64,000 bases of DNA. It comes from Eleginops maclovinus. Its lineage: Eukaryota > Chordata > Actinopteri > Perciformes > Eleginopidae. A model generated the notes under the pieces. The model was not told the origin of the DNA. It was given only the letters and a program-made list of their open reading frames with translations, and searched no databases. Made by a program: the position numbers and the translations under genes. The stretch is taken from NCBI RefSeq assembly GCF_036324505.1, contig NC_086363.1:5894655-5958654 (forward strand), read 5' to 3'. This document shows positions 46,926 to 60,387 of this stretch, in pieces (positions within the stretch are counted from its first letter, which is position 1; each line of letters begins with the position of its first letter).

Positions 46926-49900
46926 TATATTTAGTTTCACACCATGTTTTGAGTACTGTGTGTGTTCCAAGACATATCAAAGGGACAAAACACAATGATT
47001 ATCAGTCAAGATATCTGAAACCCAATGATTAATTTTCTTATGTAGACCATGAGTAAAAGGTGCCTTTCAGCAGCAGTCCTGCTGCTACTGATACTGTCTG
47101 TGATGTTTCAGTCCATTTCCACAATGGCATGCGGGGGGAAGCTTACCTCCCTGCGTACCCACACTGTGGAGTCTAACACAACACACCGCTTAGTTTTCTT
47201 TCACTTCTACTTAGCCAAATGCCTCCTTCTGGCCGCTGAAATTGCAGCAAGTTAACCATTGGCTTTGGTAGGACTCAACTCTGTCAGAGGAATCCATGCT
47301 CTAAGGTGAAGATGCTAAACGATTAAAGCTAGTTGGTCATTTTCTCCTTTTGTCCTCGATTATTCGCTTTCCTTATAGGCTTTCTGAGCCATATGCACAC
47401 AAATGGCTCATGGCCCTGTGATTAATATCAAAGGAACAGTGGTATTGTTTAGAGACACCCCTGTCAATACGATCTGACACACTTGTGATGTCTCATTTTC
47501 TCTCCATCTGTCAACGTTCCTCAGGCGTTCTTTATTTCAACCAATTTTCCAGGCGGCTGACAGATACGTGTTTTAAATAGCCATACACACCCCTCTTGAT
47601 ATCCGTAATATGAGTAGTACTCAATCCCTCTTTGTCTCTCTCTCTCCATGCGAACACACTCTCATACAGACGGACCCTGGCCTGATATCAGGTGTGTGTA
47701 TGAGGTGGCAGTCTGCTCTCACTGTTAGGTCCTCGGCTCCCAACCGGTTTTCCAGATGGCCATGCTGTCGGCACCACACCTTACCCACATGACGTTCCCT
47801 TCAGTACATCTTCCCGACCCCCGCCCACACCCCCTCCATGTTAGAAAGGAATATGGATGGTCATTTTTATGTTTCCTTATTTGAGTACCAATATTTAATT
47901 GCTAGAGTCCTAGCTAAATAATCAGCGTGTTTCCACACACTAACCTTCTCTGTAGGACAGCGATGTCAGATCAGATCATTTTTAAAAGATAAATTGCGGG
48001 TGACAACTATTGTCATTTCTTTTCCATATTTAAATAAAGTGGAAAAATAAATATACATATATCCTGTGAAACACCTACAGGCACTTAATTATATAACATG
48101 AGAAGATGAAGAAGCTTTCACCAACTGCTTAAAGACTGAATTTCCGTGGCGTCAGAAAACAGAAAAATAGCAAACACCGACTTTGATTTCTTAAAACACA
48201 GATCATTAAATTATTCAATGAAAGTTTGCAGAGGATATGCACTCTTGTTCAGCAATGCCCTGTTTCGCATTCATGCAGCAACTCGCGATCGCTTGGGGAG
48301 TTCTGCAGGAGAACCTCACATTTGTTTTCTTCCTGGGCTACCGAGCAGCGAGTGCTAAACTGCAGCAGGCTGGACAGTGTGTGTGCCCTGCTTGTGGGTA
48401 TATGTGGGTGTTGAAGGAGGCTTTTGGATCCTTTTCTGTTCACAATATTATCTCTTGTTGATTTCTCTTTTCGAACTATGATTCAGTCCACCTGTTCCTC
48501 TTGTAATTCTGCTCCCGTCGTCATGCCTTTTAGTCATTATTTGCTGCAAGGTTCAGCCCTTCAAAAGCTTTATTCCCACTCGCTCAGCAGCACCCCTTTT
48601 CATTAACGTGCTTCATTCACTCCATGCTGTTCTCTATTAATACACTCCTCCCTTGCCTCGGTGAATCCATCTTAAGTGTATTTTTAAAGTCCAAATGTGT
48701 TGTCCCTATCATGGTCACCCCTCCCGCTGCCCTCTCTCTTTCTATTTCCTCTCCTTTTAGTCTTCTCTTCGCCATGTGTTCTCTGTATCCTTCCTCCCCC
48801 TCTTCTTACATTTGTGTCCCTCCCTGCCTGCCTCCTTCCTTGCGGGGTTGAATCATCCCCGTTTCTGCTTGCCTTGTCACGTTTGCCCCCTTTGCGCGTC
48901 TGTCCAGGCCTCATCACACGGCGATGGCGCGAGCCGGGTTGACATCTCGCCACAGCGCTACTGGCTTCTGATGTCCATGACGCTAGCAGTGACCTGTCCC
49001 TCACTCCTCAAAGCACTGACATCATCAAAGTGGGACACATTTCTGCCCCAAGGCTATTAATCGCCAAGTATGGTATGAGCCACATTTTCATGCAAGCCAT
49101 TTCCAGATTAGAAGTGGAAAGAGAAGAAGGAGTTTTGCATCTTTTATCTTTTCTTTTGTCTGTCATCTAAGATAGATTCTAGCTAGCTGCAGGTTTTTAG
49201 GCCTTTTCATTTAGTTCGTCTCCTGCTGTGTCCTCACTTGCTGCTATCCGGCTGCTTTCACAGAGAGGGACCACATCAGCACTATTCTCCTCACAGCTTT
49301 CCCTCACAGGGGAGCCACTTCTTCCCCACACCCACAGCTTCAAACGACACACCTCGGATCACACGGGTGCATATGCTCACATGCCCATACGCTTCCAAAA
49401 AGCAGAACCGGCCGACCTTGATGAAAAAATGGTACACAAACACAAGCCCCAAATCCTCCTTCGGTGGAAAATTGAGTCATGGTCCTTCTGCCCGCGTAAA
49501 CAGACAGACAAGGGAAGCGAAAAATGGAATCAAAATGTCCCTATGTTAGGGAGTGTGTGGGCAATGTGTGGTTCTGTAACAAGCACATGCAAATCAAGTC
49601 AAACCAACCCCAGGCTCATTAAATAAAACATGGGCGTAAAGACAAAAGGTTGCTCCTGCTGCAACCTTGCATATTCATAATGAGCGCTCTTTCTGAGTGT
49701 GGGGTGGAAGGATGTTACGCAAGCTGACATTATGTGACTGGGTGCTTCCTGTTTGTGTATGTGTGTGCAGACTCAGAACAGGGCTGTATACGAAGGTGTT
49801 TCTGTCACTTAATTTCTGCGAAGGGAGGAAGTTTTTTGTCTCGCTAATTGTTATGATGAGTCGAGTTTACCGAGTGTTGATCGTCTGACCTGAAACAACA

Positions 49901-52900
49901 AGGACCATGCAGAATGACGCAGGATTGACTTTTCCTGCACCTTCTTCTGTTCAGAACATCTGGTTGCAGCCAAAAGCGTTCTATGTTGTGAGACAAAAAT
50001 CTATTTACAATGACTGATCAGTCAGAACAGATCAATGAAAATGGAAGAAGAATTTGACTTTTGAAATGCACTTCTAGTAGAGGTCGGTTTGTATTTGGGC
50101 ACTCAATATGGCACTTGAGTGCTTTATTTATTTTGTATCTGACATCCTAATTTTATTTGCAAGCAACAGGCATCTCCATAGTACTATTAGAGAGAAAGGA
50201 TTTAAAAATATATATAATTTTCTGTATTGTAGTATTCCTTTCAAAATGTTAAGAAATAGATCTCGTACATAAATAGCCTCTACAAATTCGAGATCTGTTT
50301 ATTGTTGCCAACAGAAATGAACACGGGACAATTACTGCCCGAAGTATACCGATTTTCATACACCATCGATATTCGTTGACTTTGTGTGCTTCTAAATCTT
50401 GAATCCGATACCCACTGTAGCAGAATGAAGGTAACAAATAGCAGAAACAATGCATGTTGTTCTGAAACGTACAAAGAAAGTGTACTTGGTTTAGTTGCAA
50501 CTAATCCGCTAAATCAGGTCAGTATCTGTGCTGATGGCAATCCGGGTTGTTGTAATCCTTGTTTTCCTTTTATTAATATTGCCAAAAGAAATGTGTTGCA
50601 TGTTTTTTTCATCAGATAACATTTTCCTTGTCCCTGCACTGACATTTAAAAGAATGCAAATGATATCAGTGGAGGATTAAAATAAAGTACATTTGACGAG
50701 CCAGTGTCATTTTCAGAACTGAAAAACGGTACTTTACTGCGGTGTATCTTTCCCAGAAGTTTGGTCAAATTCTCACAGAATGAACCAAGTATCTGCCTCA
50801 GTTATTTTTCAGTCCTGTTTTGGACTTGAACACTACTATTTGAACAAACACTTGAGGGAGGTGTGCAGAGAGAGGCCCCGATTAGAGGCCTCCACTGATC
50901 TGTGCGATCTCCAGCCAGCAGAGCAGGCAGCGGGGAGAGGAAAGCAAAAAGAGAGCCCATTTAGATCCGGCTACGCTGATCCATCGCCCAGAAGGATGGG
51001 TGAGAGATCAGCAGAGAGGACTGTGACTGTGACAGGCAGTGTTCATTAATGTTCCAGCCTCTGCTGTAGAGTCCAATCAAGGGGCTCTGCACACAAGCAC
51101 CCTCAAACGCAAAAGCTCTCACACACACACACGGCTATCCAAGCAATGAGACAGGCGGGCTAAGCGTGGGCACTGATGGCTTCACTGCCTCAATTGATGG
51201 GTGCTTAGAGGGGAGTGAGAAAGGGGAGCTGGAGATATGGCGCCAGAGAAGGAGCCTGAGAGAGATGGAGTGGCGGGTCTGCTCCGTCGATGACTCTCTG
51301 ATAGCTTAGCACCACTTCTGCTCAACATGCAAAGCCATTCCATTAACCCACATGCTGCCCAGCTGTTTCCATTAAACGCGGTGCTGAAAATCTCTTGAGC
51401 TGTCACCAGACACACTACAACCCCAATAAAGTGTCCCCACTTCCAGGTGCTGAGGTATACTTGTTAAAAGCTGTGTAACATTTTACAGATATTAAGCTTT
51501 CATCCAATGCTTTAATTCCAATAAGTCACAGAGAGGGCAACAATGGAATCAGTTTATAATCGTAAATTGCCAACATACAAGGGAAGCAATACTGCATAAA
51601 TATCAGTCTTTACAAGGAAGTGGCGTAGCTGCGCGGCGGTCGTGAATGTGTGAATCTACACTTGCTGTTGTGTGACAGACTTGGCAAGGCACAGAGCGGT
51701 GTCTGTCACAGCACTGTCTGTTTGTACTGTCATTCAAATGTTTACCTCCCAAATACCCATCTGAAATGTAATCTGCATTGTGTGCATTGATTGTGAGCCT
51801 GTTTGGGGGTGTGATTGACTCAAACACAGGACAAACAGGCTGAGTGCCTGCAAGCGTTTTCCTTAGATAAAAGGGACGAATGCTGACTGGGAGTGTGTTG
51901 CCCCTGATCTGTCCTTGACCCAGCCGGTAGGGAAGACAGTGAGAAAAACTAGACTGAAAAGCAGAAAAGTGCACGAGTGCTTTAAGAGCAGGTAATAAGA
52001 CAGGATAAACTTTTGAGTAGTTCAGTAGATTTGTCCAAAAGTGCAGTGTGTTAGATATGGATCTCAGGTTCAAGTTTATACTTGGTAGAGTGTAGACATC
52101 ATCTATTGATTGTATTGCAAACATACTGAAATTAGCATTCTAACTGACTAGCCTCAGCCCGTCATGTCTTCTAATAGCATTTGATCCCTGAGATGCAAAC
52201 GTGAGTAACTGTAGCATCCATCTTAGCGTACGCTTGCTTGCTTTCAGTTATAACAATTTTTCTTGAATAATTAATGACTTGGATTCCTATATTTTATGGA
52301 CCCAGTAGGATATCTGGAATCGTGCCTCCTATTTCATTGGAGCAGGTTGCCGGGTGTTACGCATTGCTCCATTTCTCGCATTTTCTGTCGTATAGAGTTG
52401 TTTGCTACTTACTGATGTTTTTTTTACTGTCAATATGTAGCATCAAATGCTGTATAAATATACCCCCCATTGTAGAGCCACTGCGGCTGGTTATTATTAA
52501 GCCTGAGATATGTAAATTCAGTTTAAAAACATGTGAAAAGCTCGCCTGTTTGTCTGTTGGCCTTAACAGAAGGTTGATTCATAACCACAAGAACATCTGT
52601 TTGTAAAAAAAAATTGAAAGGGGAAGAAAGACACTTCTTCGAGTCTCATATCAGCTCCTGTATTGTTCTCAAATGTGAGCAATAATATGACACGGAAGCT
52701 TGAGCTTAAATAGCCTGATGGGATTTTACAATTTGCGTTTCTGAAATGCAAAGTTGCATGCATGGAAAATATTTTAAACTTGATGTTACATTGACAAAAC
52801 ATCTATAATATGAGCAAAGCCTTGCGTAATCTGGAAGTTTCCTTGAAGGCAAATCTCCAGAGAGCTCCTAACTATTTCGAAAATAGTTCCTATGCTTGTG

Positions 52901-55504
52901 ACATTGCTGATTTCCCATCACTTGATAAAAAGAAAGGACTTGTTGTTTCTAATTTGTGACATTGGTGTGTACAGTTGGTTTGAAACTGTCACACACTCAC
53001 ATTCTTTCAAATAACTGAGTAAAAGGCACCAGTCAAGATTTTCCTGCGCCGCCTTCCTACGATTTGCGCTGATCATGATTTTCTACATGTGCGATCACAT
53101 GACACAGTATGAAGCGGAGACAGGACCGTTAGATGAGCATTTACATGTGTCGACTGCACATGTGCTAGTACTTGCGGGACATGTCACAAGCAACATGGCT
53201 GTTTGATTCAGAGTACGTCGCAGAGTGTGTCCCAGTTGAGCAGTCGGGAATGAAGACAGAGCAGGTTTTGCTCCATCAGGAGAGCGGGGTAATGAATTCC
53301 AGGAGGCTGAGCATGCTAACGAGTTCATTATTCCAGCACAGTTTAGGAGTAATTACCATTTTGCATCCAAAGCCATTCAAGACTGACTTGCTCTTGTCAA
53401 ATTAAGCCAAGTGTGAATTCAGATAAATATTTGCATTAGCGCAAATGCACAAGGTGTGCCGCTGTGACAGCCGGAGATTGGTGTGACCATTTTGGATTTC
53501 TTTCCCGCCCTCAATGGTGGTGGGTTGCTGATATTCGCATATATTTGGGAGCTAAGGAGCGTTGAGATTATGTCTCTGATGGGACAATGGGTTTAGGATC
53601 TGATGAGAAAATCATTCCCGAAGAAGCCCCACATGAACTTGTGACTCCAAACCTGCTCTATAGTAGGTCATCTTCATATTTTTGCATGAGATTGATACGC
53701 CATGACCCTAGTAAGCGGCCTTGCAAAGGGCCTTCATCAGATAAGCAGACTCATTTAGTTCCAAAAGAACATCATTAATTATAAAAAAGAACAGGCCCTC
53801 TAGTTCTCTGTGTTGGTACACTTATTCCCTGACTGCCCCGAGTACAAAGTCAAAATATGTAAATGTAGCCAAGCTTCAGAACTCTTCATTAACCTTTTTT
53901 ACAGAAGTTGCGAAATCAGTGTTACTCAAGAGTACATCAAATTTACATAATTCCTTTTACCAGCATACCATCTTCATTTTAGAAAGCCCAGCAGCTGTTG
54001 CCAAAGATATAAATAGTTCTTCCTAGAAATGTGCAATTCCTAACCTCAAATAAAAATGTGAATGTATTAACTACTTTTTATTTCCTGATTGTGAAATGTT
54101 TGTGCTTTTCTTCTCGTGTTACCTTGAACATGTGCATTATGTAAAGGATAACCTTCAACTGAACTTGCACAGGTGACTGTCTCAAGCTAAACATAGAAAA
54201 TATTATTCTTCATTATTCCTAATGGTACATTATGCACAATAGTTTTTCCATAACTTTTACAGTTTCAAGCCTCACTACTGTTGAAACCACCATTAAAGTA
54301 AATGATGTCTCAGCAGAACAGATAGAAACATGCTGTTAGGTAAAGTAAAACAAATATCAAAGGTGAGCCTTCAGAGCAGAACTGCTTTTCTTCAAAAAGC
54401 TACGACTTATCAATTAGCATGAAAATGTACTTTCACAAATAAACTGATCACACTGCTGTCTGTGGCAGGAGATGCCTTCTGCAGCGGTAGGATACATTCA
54501 GACTGGATAGGATACATCACTACAATGTTGTGCATTGTGAATCTCCACCGAATGGTATTTATCAGAGGGCCTTTGTTGTCTGGAATAAATAGACGTGTTA
54601 CTGGGAGTGCAGAGTTCAGCCCACACTGCCGGCACGTCAAAGGCACACGTTCAGTCTTTAAGGGCTCAATAAGTTCAGCGCTGGAGCCTTTGGACGGGAA
54701 CACGGGATAATCAGTTGAAATATGGCAGCAGAAGAAACACAGCAGAAATCACTATATGGGACTTAACTTATTTCAATACTGACACTTGATCACCAAAAGT
54801 AAAATATTAGATCAAATCAAGTGAGGGTTCTTTTTATGGATTGCTTGTATCAAGAACAATTTTGGAAATATTGCCTGTGTACAGTCTGGCTTGTGCATCT
54901 CAAAGGTCAATAAAACATTTGTATTCACATAACATTCTCAGCAGATTATCTGTTGTGTTTCTACAACTGATATATTAGGTTGGTTTCAGGGTGGTTATGA
55001 ACCCTGTCTAATTAGTACATCCGCCCTGAAATACTTCTCTGTTTCCCCCTGTAGATGTGACGCAGGGTTTGCATTTAATTTGACGAGCATACCACTGCTT
55101 GGGCACCGCTGGGATTTGTAAACTTGAAATCACAAAGATTTCTCTCTCTCTCTCTCAGAAATGTGAAACTTGGAGAGAAATAATAATCGAGTGGATTTCT
55201 GCAGGGTGAATATTTAGTTGCTATGCAACAGTTGTTGGCATTCTACAGAAACCCTTAAGTAAAGGAAACGGTGAAAGAGGCGACGGGGCTGGGGTGCTTT
55301 TGTGGCAAAAACGGAAACATGAGTGGATCAAAATAGGTTTTATGGACAAAATGGCAATTTCCCCAGGCCTGAAGTCACAATGCTGTTTTGACAAATTGGC
55401 CCCCATGCAGAACAGTTGTGTACTAAACCAAGGCCATCGAACAATGTTGGCCAGTGTTATCGCTGCCATTTGGGAAGCACTTATTCGCTGCTTACAACTT
55501 TCAA
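46926..55504. other. Long gene-free stretch with one small secreted-like frame
   Basis: Contains the small ORF at 47049-47255 (listed separately), a CpG-richer patch at 48890-48960 and a TC run at 55139-55156. The 173-codon minus-strand frame at 51603-52124 is the longest repeat-free frame in the window, but it has no domain, splice or start context and is within chance expectation. The block 53040-53400 is repeat-free and could be regulatory. No RNA gene seen. Confidence 0.4.
47049..47255 (+). other. Small ORF with signal-peptide-like N-terminus, unconfirmed
   Basis: The 68-codon frame starts at GACCATGAGT, a fair start context. Its N-terminus is MSKRCLSAAVLLLLILSVMF: a basic n-region, a strongly hydrophobic h-region (residues 8-20), then Ser/Thr-rich residues and an Ala-Cys-Gly, matching a secretory signal peptide with possible cleavage near residue 27. 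A second hydrophobic segment lies at residues 48-66. I do not recognise the mature part, and no good splice donor ends it. It could be a small secreted protein, the first exon of a secreted factor whose donor I missed, or chance. Confidence 0.2.
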
Positions 55505-55505
55505 A

Positions 55506-56090
55506 TTCTTATTCATATTCTTATTCTTTATTAGGATCCCCATTAGCACTAGCATAAGCGTTGGCTATTCTTCCTGGGGTCCTCACACACACACACACAG
55601 AACAAACATTAAACAAAACTAAAAGCAAAATAGAACAACTCATTTCATCATATGAACAATGATATATGAAGTGAAACAAAAATGGTCATCACAATTTAGC
55701 CATCATCACAAGGCCAAACCACAGGCACAGTTACATTTGACTCTGTAATGCTCATATAATGTTTTAGCAACCTTTTAAAATGTACTTGAGAATTTTCCTG
55801 AATTATGTGGACTGGTAACGAGTTCCAGCTGACCATGGCTCTGTACATGACTGTTTTCTGTCTGATATTTGATTTAGATGTGGGTAACACGAACCTTCTT
55901 TCTATTGCATGTCTTGTTTGATAGTTATGTTGAGTGTACTGCGATATAAACCTTTGTGATAATATATGTGGTAAGTGTGTCACTGTAATATTCCTAACAA
56001 AATTGAACAAAGTATAAGTGGACTAATGAGGTTTATAACAGTGATAACAATGAGTGTAAAAGTGATGTAAAGCTGGGCTGCATATAACTG
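55506..56090 (-). mobile_element. 5'-truncated LINE (non-LTR retrotransposon) 3' end with RT C-terminal remnant
   Basis: Read on the - strand, codons in 56010-55696 encode 104 residues with the arrangement found downstream of LINE reverse transcriptases: HNYQTRHA (residues 28-35), a Pro-Thr segment, SWNSLP (61-66) and FKRLLKHY (78-85). A TAG at 56025-56023 interrupts the frame, which is otherwise open further upstream to about 56090. Beyond the ORF comes a 3' UTR with GACCCCAGGAAGAATAGC, GGGGATCC, a TAATAAAG signal and an A-rich tail to 55506. Only the 3' ~585 bp remain, as usual after incomplete reverse transcription. The clade (L2/CR1/Nimb-like) is not certain. Confidence 0.75.
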
Positions 56091-56656
56091 CTTTGATTGC
56101 TTAAATGAAGGGGGGGGGGTTTCTGCTAAAATCAAAGTTGAATTAGTTTTTTCGTCTTTAAAACTATAGCCATCGATGTAACCCTCTCCCACCGAGGTTG
56201 TTTTTCTTTGTTCCTTCATCTTTCGGCTGGTTGTAGCCATTACCCGCCGCGCTCTGCCTTCTGGCTATCAGTGAAGAAGTCCATGACATTGATGCAGGAT
56301 TTTCTAAACACGGATTCCCATTTTAGCTCATTTTCTTCGTCAGATTGAGAGTTCGGATATTTATAATCTTGGGGCACCATCTAATGGTATTTGCAGAGCA
56401 AAATCAGTTTAGCCCGTGTTTCCTGTAATGGCTCTGACTGCATGGCGTCGCCAGCGGCCCTGTCTTGAATGGTGGAAGGATGGCTCTAATTTGGGCTAAT
56501 GGGTGACTCAGCCCTCATCATCATGTGTCCTTCAGTGTGCTGCAGATGGCTGGTGAGCCATGGGTGCAGCGGAGCCACTGTTAATACACACAGCACAACA
56601 CAATGCATCAAGTCAGTGACACATGCAGGCAACACTGACATTTGTAGAGCCACATA

Positions 56657-56680
56657 GGGAGGGAGGGAGGGAGGGAGGGC
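56657..56680 (+). repeat. (GGGA)n microsatellite
   Basis: About six GGGA units on the + strand, followed by a CCGGGGG patch. Purine-rich and potentially quadruplex-forming. Confidence 0.93.
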
Positions 56681-57165
56681 CGGGGGTGATGGAAATTAGA
56701 CTTGCTCAGCTATAGGTGTACAAAACAAAGAGGAGGAGGTTAATCAGTGGCCAAGCTAATCGAATCATTTGTCATCAGATTAGATTAAAGCTCTGAACCT
56801 TCCCTGGGGCAATCAACGATGGAGATGGCTGCGGCTGTGCAAGGTGCAGGTATCAAAGATAATGCACGGTAAGAGACTGCTCGGTTTTGTTAAACTCTCC
56901 GCACGTGCTTGAAAATAGAGACAAGGAGAGCGAATCACCGTGGCAACTGGAATGCAAGGTGGGTGCTAGGCAGGCAGTTTTAGCAGCGACGGCAGCCCTA
57001 TGTGCTGGATGCCTGTCTGCGTGAGGAGGAAGGGTGGAGGGGCATGGAAACAACACGCTGGATCCCCGGTGGGGGGGCGTCTGACTGAGGCCAGGCAGGA
57101 CTGCTGCAGTGGCTAGTTTACATTCCACAGTCGGCTAAGCCTCCCCAACCTCTGCCCTGCTTAGA

Positions 57166-57169
<4 letters not shown>

Positions 57170-57209
<40 letters not shown>
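57170..57209 (+). repeat. (CA)n microsatellite, 40 bp
   Basis: A pure CA array between AGACATT and TGATGATATT. Confidence 0.96.
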
Positions 57210-57211
<2 letters not shown>

Positions 57212-58432
57212 ATGATATTTTTGCAATTTCTCAGAAACGTACATATTTACTCCCACCAGTAATACATTCTTATACCTCCATCAGCCCATCACTTCCGATA
57301 CCACCAGGACACAATCATATTTCGTCTCACATCAACCATGCAGGCAGATAACAAACCAACTCGTCTATACAACACAACCCCCCCACCCCCACCCCCCACA
57401 CCCTTTTTTAGCCCCATGTAACCTTGGCAACAGCGTCACTTTGCTTCAATGCGGTAGAGGAGGAAGGGAAGGTGAACGGAGGTTGCAGCTTGTAGGAGTC
57501 AGTCCCAGAGGGAGGGTCTAGCCGGTTTACAACTGTACACAGCAGAATAGGCTTGGCTCCCCCACCCCAGAGACCCATTACCAGGGGTCAGAGCTCTGGT
57601 CTTAGGGCGGCTGTCTTTGCAGGCCTCAGTTTGCAACCTGGCAAAGATTAACTGCGTGACTTGAGTACATATAGGGATGGGGGGTGCACTCCTGGATTGT
57701 GGTGGGGTTACTGTTGCTGTGTTATACTGGTGTATGAGCTATGAACGAGGAGAGAGGCGCCAGCTGTTTGCAGATTCTGCATTTGTACACAAACTGATAT
57801 GAACTGCGCAGCTGGTCGGAGTAAATTAATGGCCCCTCAAGTAAATTTGGGTTTTATATATTTAATTTGGCTGCTGTTATCCTGTAAACAGGTATTTATC
57901 CTTGGTAGCTTCAATTACATTTTCACGCTTTTTTTTGGCAACGCTGCACATGGACGCCTCTGTGGCTAAATGTTGTGTAGTGAACACAATGAAGTAAAAT
58001 ACTTCAAGCACCTGTCCTTGTCTATGATAATTGGAAATAGATTTTTTTAACACAGAGAAGCTACTGCCATATCATTATTGTAGTCAATATGACAAAAATG
58101 AAATGCAAACTGTTCAAGATAAAAAAGCAAATCATACAAAACAACACATAAGAAACTTAATCATGTAAAACCAAACTAAAATCAGCATACTGCACCCACA
58201 TTTAAACTAGTGGCCAGTGATAAAGCATAGTGGTTTCACAGTAACCTGACGAGCAAGCATCAGCTGGCTCACGCAGCGACTGTCTGTGGATATCATCTGA
58301 TAAGATCAAAAACTGTTCCGTTCATTTTATTCTAGCAAAAATAGCTTAATCTAATACCCGTCCCGTATGGGGTATTTTAATTTATTTTTCATGCTTTGCT
58401 TTGGCTTTGACGTGAACATGCAGAATCAAAGC

Positions 58433-59066
58433 TTAAAGGTTCCATAGAATGGAAAACTGTATTTACCTTGGCATAGTTGAATAAGGAGAGTTCAGTACAT
58501 TGAACTGACATACCGTGAACCTCAAACACCATTGTTTCCTCCTTCAATTGCTAATCATGAATATGCATATCACAGCTGTAAAACGGGCGAATTACAACAC
58601 TCCCTGTGTGTGATGTCACAAACGGTAGTCCAGCCCCAACATTTGCATACACCAGCTGCTGGAAACACCAACGCTAACCCTGACCACTCCGTAACGTTGC
58701 TCTCCAATCTCCGACCAACTGGCTGTTCTTCAAATTCATCGGTTTCCTCCTCCGATAAAGGCTCAAACATGTAAGGTTGGATGCCAATAGCCTTCGTGGT
58801 TCCTCCTCTCGCAGTTTCGCGAACTTCACTTCTGTGGGCTCTGAGGCAGCCATGGATTGCTCCTTGTAAACCAGCCAATCAGAGCAGAGCTCGTCATCAT
58901 TATTTAAATGAGCCCCCAAATAAGGATTCATTCTAGGACCAAATCAAAGGGTTGTAAATGGGTTTGTAAAACCTCATCTGGACATGTTTTGGATCAACCA
59001 AAGTTAAATACCTTCTTTGTAGACATCAGAGAACAATTCAAAATACCAGATAGATGGACACTTTAA
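58433..59066. mobile_element. TTAA-bounded MITE, second family
   Basis: The element is 634 bp with TTAA at 58433-58436 and 59063-59066. The ends read inward TTAAAGGTTCCAT and TTAAAGTGTCCAT, matching at 11 of 13 positions. It has no transposase frame; the overlapping frames at 58532-58931 are fortuitous. The motif CCAATCAGAGCAGA at 58875-58888 is identical to one in copy A of the 1872-2294 family, and a 13/14 match to copy B, suggesting related internal sequence. The piggyBac-like assignment follows from the TTAA ends. Confidence 0.68.
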
Positions 59067-60347
59067 AGCAGTCAAAGTCACTTATTAAAACACAGGAATC
59101 ATAATACATTGCAGTTATGATGCAAGATGCAGGGGGTGGACACAATGTACCAATAATCAGTTTTTTTAATAATCTTTTCTTAGTAACTTCTGCTTTAATC
59201 TGATAGTGATAGCTTGGAGAGAGAGTGGGGATAACATGCTGGAAAGACCCCGGGTTGGAATCTAACCCTACTGCAGTCCGTTTTCAGGGTGCAGTTGGTT
59301 ATAATAGATGGTGCTTCATTCATTTTGTCAAATGGATAAAGAAAAGATATTTCTGCAAAACAATACTGTTGTTTCCGAAGTAATAAAAACCCTGACAACA
59401 TAATGCAATCCAGTACAGCCCCAGCACAAACTGCAGCCTCAAAAATACCTCCAGAGTTGAGGCGACAGCACCCTGACACAGTGTCAAATGAAAATATATT
59501 ATATCCTTTACAAAAATAGTATATATAGGGCTATTGGAAGCTACAGATAGTGTGATATTTTCTCCCGTATGTAGACGGACTACTCTCTGCCATTCACTCA
59601 GTACAGTTAACATTGGACTCATAGCTACAGGGTATTGAGATAATTTGTGGTATATTTGTTTTAAAAAACTGGTGATTAGTTGGACCTACCGTATAATATG
59701 GCAGTAAATCTGCTTGTTGATAAAGTTGATAAAGCTATTGTCAGTAGCATATAATAGACTGATCGTTTTGTGACTGAGCAAAGATGAGATATTGAGCTGA
59801 CTAGATGAAATGTCAACAAATATGCTGCCAAAAATACAGCCCACTACAATATGGATACACAACATACAATTTATTGTAAACACTGTCAAACAAGTAGTAA
59901 GCAAAGAGTATTTTACAAGTCCTTAATAAACACACAATATCATCGCCTCCCTCCGTCCCCTTTACTGAAATTGACTGCCAACTGTTGGGAAACGCTGCAT
60001 GTACCACACACTTGTGGGTCTTGAAATAAGCAGAATGTGTCTGTGTGTTTCCGCGTTTGAGGTGATGTATATTTTTTGTGATCATGTACGCCTGTGCTTT
60101 GGTTTGAGCCACGCACGCTTGAGTACACATAAGCTATGTAAGTCTTGCCTCCCTCCCATGTCGCTCCCGGCTCCAATAGAGCCACCGGAATCAAATCAAA
60201 TCAAGTCCAACCTCATTTCATGTCCCCCTCCTCCCTTTGAGGAATCCCTCTGACGTCCCCGGCACCAACAAAAAGACAACATGGCATTAAGGAATCTTGC
60301 AAACATCCAGCTGAGCACATGTAGCCTGGACATCACACAGAAAATAT

Positions 60348-60387
<40 letters not shown>

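Larger units (their letters stand above)
56091..58432. other. Gene-free stretch with simple repeats
   Basis: Contains 10 G at 56110-56119, a (GGGA)n tract at 56657-56680, a CA array at 57170-57209 and a C-rich patch at 57377-57403. The 56400-56560 block (GGCTCTAATTTGGGCTAATG and flanks) is repeat-free and regulatory-looking by eye. No exon supported. Confidence 0.4.

Noticed and set aside
51603..52124. 173-codon minus-strand frame, longest outside repeats
   Set aside because: No domain, no start or splice context; one frame of this length is expected by chance in 64 kb of six-frame sequence.
58532..58931. Overlapping frames of 80-102 codons on both strands
   Set aside because: Inside the TTAA-bounded MITE; no transposase similarity.
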